The position numbers and the translations under genes were made by a program. From assembly GCF_012489685.1 (NCBI RefSeq), contig NC_080045.1, forward strand, positions 9,449,648-9,513,647: a DNA stretch of 64,000 nucleotides, written 5' to 3'. The notes beneath the pieces were generated by a model. That model was not told the DNA's origin. It searched no databases and was given only the letters and a program-made list of their open reading frames with translations. Source of the DNA: Lotus japonicus. Taxonomy: Eukaryota > Streptophyta > Magnoliopsida > Fabales > Fabaceae. Below, one piece after another: positions 60,627 through 64,000 of the stretch (the stretch's first letter is position 1; each line of letters opens with the position of its first letter).

Positions 60627-60772
60627 TTAATATATATCACTATCTTAAGAGTATTTTTGTTTCTGTTTATTTATCTAATACATAATTTCAAGAAAACATT
60701 AATTACGTCTTATCAATTATACCCTTAACATGTTTAATTTTTAATGGTGGAAGGAAATTTGAAAAATCAAAA

Positions 60773-61480
60773 GGAAAAACTTAGATACAGTAACATTTAT
60801 ACAGTTGGTACTGTTTTCCAATAAAAAAATGACATCTGTCCCATTAATAATTTTTTCATTTTTAACCGCTTCCCCTCATTCCCTGTAACAAGTCACGTTA
60901 ATGCTATCGTTTCTGCGTCTGAATTCCAATAACAAAAAAACTGCAGTTCTCAAATGCTCTATCTCCAATCAATACTTTGTTCTTGCTTTCGCTGCTACAG
61001 AGTACGTTTCCTCCTCTTCAATTGCAAGTTCGACATTGGCTTTCCATTCTTCATGGTCGAAGCTCCATGCCTCATACCCAGTCGTCCGCACCGCTGCAAC
61101 TGATAACAAAGATGGAGAAAAGGGGGCCATCAATTAACAACAACAATGGAGAAAACGGGGTCAGATCAGGAGCATCCTCTTCGGTAGAACACATCTTATT
61201 GCAGCCAGCCGCACCCAAACGAAACGAAGAAGCCAAAAACCTGCAACCACATCTTGTGTTCACTTCCTTCACGAACAAGAGTTGCGTGGAGATCGTGACT
61301 CCTTCATTTCGTACGACCACCGAGCAAGAGACGACGATGACTTGTTATAGGGAAAGAAGTTTTTTTTAAACTTACAGGAAAGAAGTTAAATATGAAAAAA
61401 TAATTAATGGGTCAGATGTCATTTTTTTTATTGGAAAACAGTAGCAACTGTATGAATGGTACTGTATCTAAGTTTTCCCC
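60773..61480. mobile_element. Mutator-like element with long TIRs; candidate Pack-MULE
   Basis: Inverted repeats of about 93 bp and ~90% identity (left from GGAAAAACTTAGATACAG, right ending CTGTATCTAAGTTTTCCCC) bound ~520 bp of clearly more GC-rich, coding-like DNA. Flanks AAATCAAAA (60764-60772) and GAATCAAAA (61481-61489) agree at 8 of 9. The inside has two overlapping plus-strand frames (60901-61137, 78 residues; 60977-61369, 130 residues) with no recognised domain. This is the Pack-MULE pattern: long TIRs around captured host sequence. Confidence 0.75.
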
Positions 61481-61657
61481 GAATCAAAATTACTAAGAGA
61501 TATAAAGGGTATATTAGAAAGCTAGTAATAATTTTAACAAAAAACCAGAATATTAATACTATTTCTTAATACATGTGTCAAAACCTTAAAGTAACAAAAT
61601 TATAGGAATAAAGGGAACATTGTAAAAAAATTAATGCATTAAAGTGACAATGCTAAT

Positions 61658-61998
61658 TAGTCCTCCCGTCCCCATTTATAAGCATTTTTACCATAATTAA
61701 AAAATTATTTACAATAAATTTCTCTAGAGTTTATTCTTCTATTAACTATCATAGATTACCCTTACAGTTTTATAAAAAATTTCAAATTCAACTAATTTCT
61801 CTCTCTATTTTAACTATTTGTTCAAATTTCTATGCATGTTAAAAACTTTTCAAAATCACATCATGGCTTCCATGTTAAATATGAGGGTAATTTTAGGAAA
61901 AATATAAATTGTTTTATTGATATATTACAAAGTGAGTTATATTTACGATAAGAAAAAAATCTTAACATGTTACTTATTCATAGAGACTATGAGTACTA
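61658..61998. mobile_element. diverged Stowaway/Tourist-like MITE
   Basis: Left TAGTCCTCCCGTCCCCATTT and right ACTTATTCATAGAGACTATG followed by AGTACTA pair imperfectly; CTCCCGTCCC is a common plant MITE terminus. About 341 bp, AT-rich, no coding. Confidence 0.5.
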
Positions 61999-62055
61999 AT
62001 TATATCGTGCAATGAAAATATATCGTTTGGTTCTTTAGATATAAAACTTAATTAA

Positions 62056-62229
62056 CCACAAGTGGTGAATGTGCATTTCCTTAAGGGATTTCATCTAGGC
62101 TTCTGGCCCGGGTTCGATCCGGTCTGAGGTAAAAAATAATACATTTGTGGTCAGGGACATCACTACTGTATCCCGAGCCAAATTAGTCACGTGGGGTCTC
62201 TTTCTCCCGTGGGGACTGGTGGCCAAAGG

Positions 62230-62281
<52 letters not shown>
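62056..62281 (+). mobile_element. tRNA-derived SINE
   Basis: ACTTAATTAA lies directly outside both ends (62046-62055 and 62282-62291). The insert has a pol III A box TGGTGAATGTG (62063-62073, fits TRGYNNANNNG) and a B box GGTTCGATCC (62111-62120), spaced as in tRNA genes, and ends in a (TA)n tail (62231-62277). 226 bp. The tail type and ACCACAAG start should define the family. Confidence 0.78.
62231..62277. repeat. (TA)n microsatellite, SINE tail
   Basis: About 23 TA units ending the SINE. Likely length-variable between plants. Confidence 0.9.
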
Positions 62282-62360
62282 ACTTAATTAAGTATATACA
62301 TAATTTAATATTTTATTTCATTTTACTGATGAAGATTTAATTTAATAATGTTAATAAATA

Positions 62361-62520
62361 TGTCAAAAGGCTTTGGACTGGGCAAGACCCCAGGGTCCCT
62401 CGCCCAGGAGCGCTGGCCTAGGGCGATGAGCGGACTAGGGACTTGGGCCTTCATCCCGGAGGCCCAACTGACCTATTAGGATGATTTAGAGGCGCTAAGC
62501 CCAACTCCTCCAACTATAAA
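62361..62520 (+). repeat. GC-rich LTR-like fragment
   Basis: Starts TGTCAAAAGGCTTTGGAC, is rich in GGGAC/CCTAGGGC motifs like the gypsy LTR at 4929, and reaches a TATA-like CAACTATAAA at its right edge, where the next LTR begins. Looks like a Tat-type LTR cut by a later insertion. Inference only. Confidence 0.4.
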
Positions 62521-64000
62521 TGTAAGACCCGGTTTTAGGGCCTACTATTTTAATAATAATATTAAATAATATTCTGTGAATTGCTTGTGCTATATGTGAT
62601 ATTATGCCTTTTAAAAAGGTGATTAATTGTTAGAAGCAATATTAAGTCCTAGAAACCTCTAGACGTTGATGAGCGGGACGATACGAGCATTTTGACTATA
62701 ATATTGCTAGGGTTCGGCAACGGCAGCTTTTAGGTCAAAATCGACCCGACAGCAGCGATGAGTTGGCAAATCGAGTCGATGAGGACGATTTCGTGGGCCG
62801 CACCTTATGGGGAGGTGCTGGGAATGATTTTAAGAATATTCTAGGAGAGAATATTCCTTGGTTTTATTTTTGAAGGTTTTATTTAAATAAAATGGGGTTT
62901 TATTTAAATAAAATGCATTTAAATAATTTTAACCTATGGTTTAATATCAAAATTAATTCTGAAAATATTTTTGAGGCATCATGGAGCTAGTGCACGAATT
63001 TTTGGAGCCAAAAATTATTGATGAGGATTTTTGATTTTAAAATTGAAGTTTTGGGTGCATTTAGGAGGGAAATGGTGCATTTAATGCATTAATTATTTTA
63101 GGGTTTTTTTTTAAATTATTAATTTAAAAAATTTTGGTGAAAAATATGAGCATGAGGTGTGTGTGGTCGGCCAAACCTAGTAGAGGATGAAAAGAAAATA
63201 ATTTTGCAAATAATTTCCTTTTTTAGCTAGGTTTTATGAAGGAAAGATATTAGGGATTTGATTCTTTGATTTTCTATTAATGGGGGATTGATTTCTGAAC
63301 TTTTAAAACCTCGAAGGATATTTTCACATATGATTTAAAACCCTTTGGATTCAGATTTATATATTCTAAAAGATTAAGGATTTAAATGATAGTTTTAAAA
63401 GGGATTTAATTAGGAAATAAACCAAATTTTGAGGACCGAATCAAGGAAGGTTGGAAGAGTCTAGAAACACTAAAATGGGCTGCAAATTTCGTGGGTTTGA
63501 GCTTCTTCTTAGGGAGAAAGAAAAGCATTTAATGCTTGGCTCTCACCCCTCACTATAAATAGAGCCTTTCCCCCTCTCATTTCTTCACACCAAGAGCTCT
63601 CCTCTCCTCTGCATTTGTGTGAGCTCTCTCTCCCTCTCTTGTCTTTATTTTATTTTTCTTTTTCTTAGGTTAGTTTAGTTTCTAAGCCTTGAGAAAGGTC
63701 ATTCTCAATATGCTCTGTGGTTGCAGCTTAAGCTGATCTGCCAAATCCAGAAGAGAATGATTTTAATCAAGTTTCTTAGAAATGTTTATCTATTTGAGGG
63801 TTTTCTTAAAGAAGTTCTTGATGTTCTTATTTTGTTCTTATGACCTTCAAAGAAAGGATTTTATAAAGGAGGTTTTGATCTTGGGAGGATTGAATCTATG
63901 CGAAAATTATGTTTGTCTTCGAAAGTTCTTCAAGTGTTCTTATGATCTTCAAGCAAAATGTTTTAGAAAAGAATGTTTGATCTTATGAAAGAAATGATTT
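62521..64000 (+). repeat. retrotransposon LTR running off the window
   Basis: Starts TGTAAGACCCGGTTTTAG, a start common to plant Ty3/gypsy LTRs. A TATA box CACTATAAATAGAGCC lies at 63551-63566 after about 1 kb of U3-like DNA, followed by a pyrimidine-rich leader. Near the end, TTCTTATGA(C/T)CTTCAA is repeated at 63835 and 63938. No gag is reached before the window ends. Frames here (63782-63988) are not genes. Confidence 0.6.

Overview
The window is nuclear DNA of a flowering plant, very probably a papilionoid legume. The genes are split by many AT-rich GT-AG introns, intergenic DNA is crowded with nested plant transposons, and one element carries a broken chalcone (polyketide) reductase gene, a family typical of legumes. 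The species cannot be named from the sequence alone.

Layout. 1-3850: 3' part of a broken Ty1/copia element. 4929-8861: 5' part of a Ty3/gypsy (Tat-like) element cut off inside reverse transcriptase, with a hAT-like element (8862-9689) at the break. 10013-11418: a long perfect-to-near-perfect inverted repeat, two ~700-bp arms, each carrying a decayed C48 (Ulp1-like) peptidase domain. 11592-17880: a decayed CACTA (En/Spm) transposon with a clear right terminus, interrupted by a 1.3-kb LTR-like insertion and a Stowaway-like MITE. 18840-21556: a young, complete but non-autonomous LTR element on the minus strand. 24440-30855 (-): a 13-exon MATE citrate-transporter-like gene. 31398-35238: a 5'-truncated L1-type LINE with a long RT/RNase H frame, about 0.5 kb upstream of the MATE start. 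39434-44805 (+): plastid aspartate aminotransferase, 11 exons, with an old copia-like element in intron 7. 46270-50251 (-): receptor-like kinase, 10 exons. 50451-53853 (-): a Helitron with captured gene pieces (chalcone reductase, MTP cation transporter, one unknown). 59226-59779 (-): a small two-exon defensin-like gene. 60413-64000: Mutator-like elements, MITEs, a tRNA-derived SINE and LTR sequence running off the right end.

The four host genes that look intact are MATE, aspartate aminotransferase, kinase and defensin-like. All of their exon joins were worked out by hand and keep frame (506, 457, 430 and 80 residues). They show no shared pathway. The aminotransferase and kinase genes converge tail to tail; the MATE gene points away from the LINE.

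The observations most worth following are the long hairpin made from a peptidase gene, the Helitron that carries a chalcone reductase pseudogene, the small cysteine-rich gene, the LINE next to the MATE promoter and the candidate Pack-MULE. All function calls rest on recognised motifs; no database search was possible.
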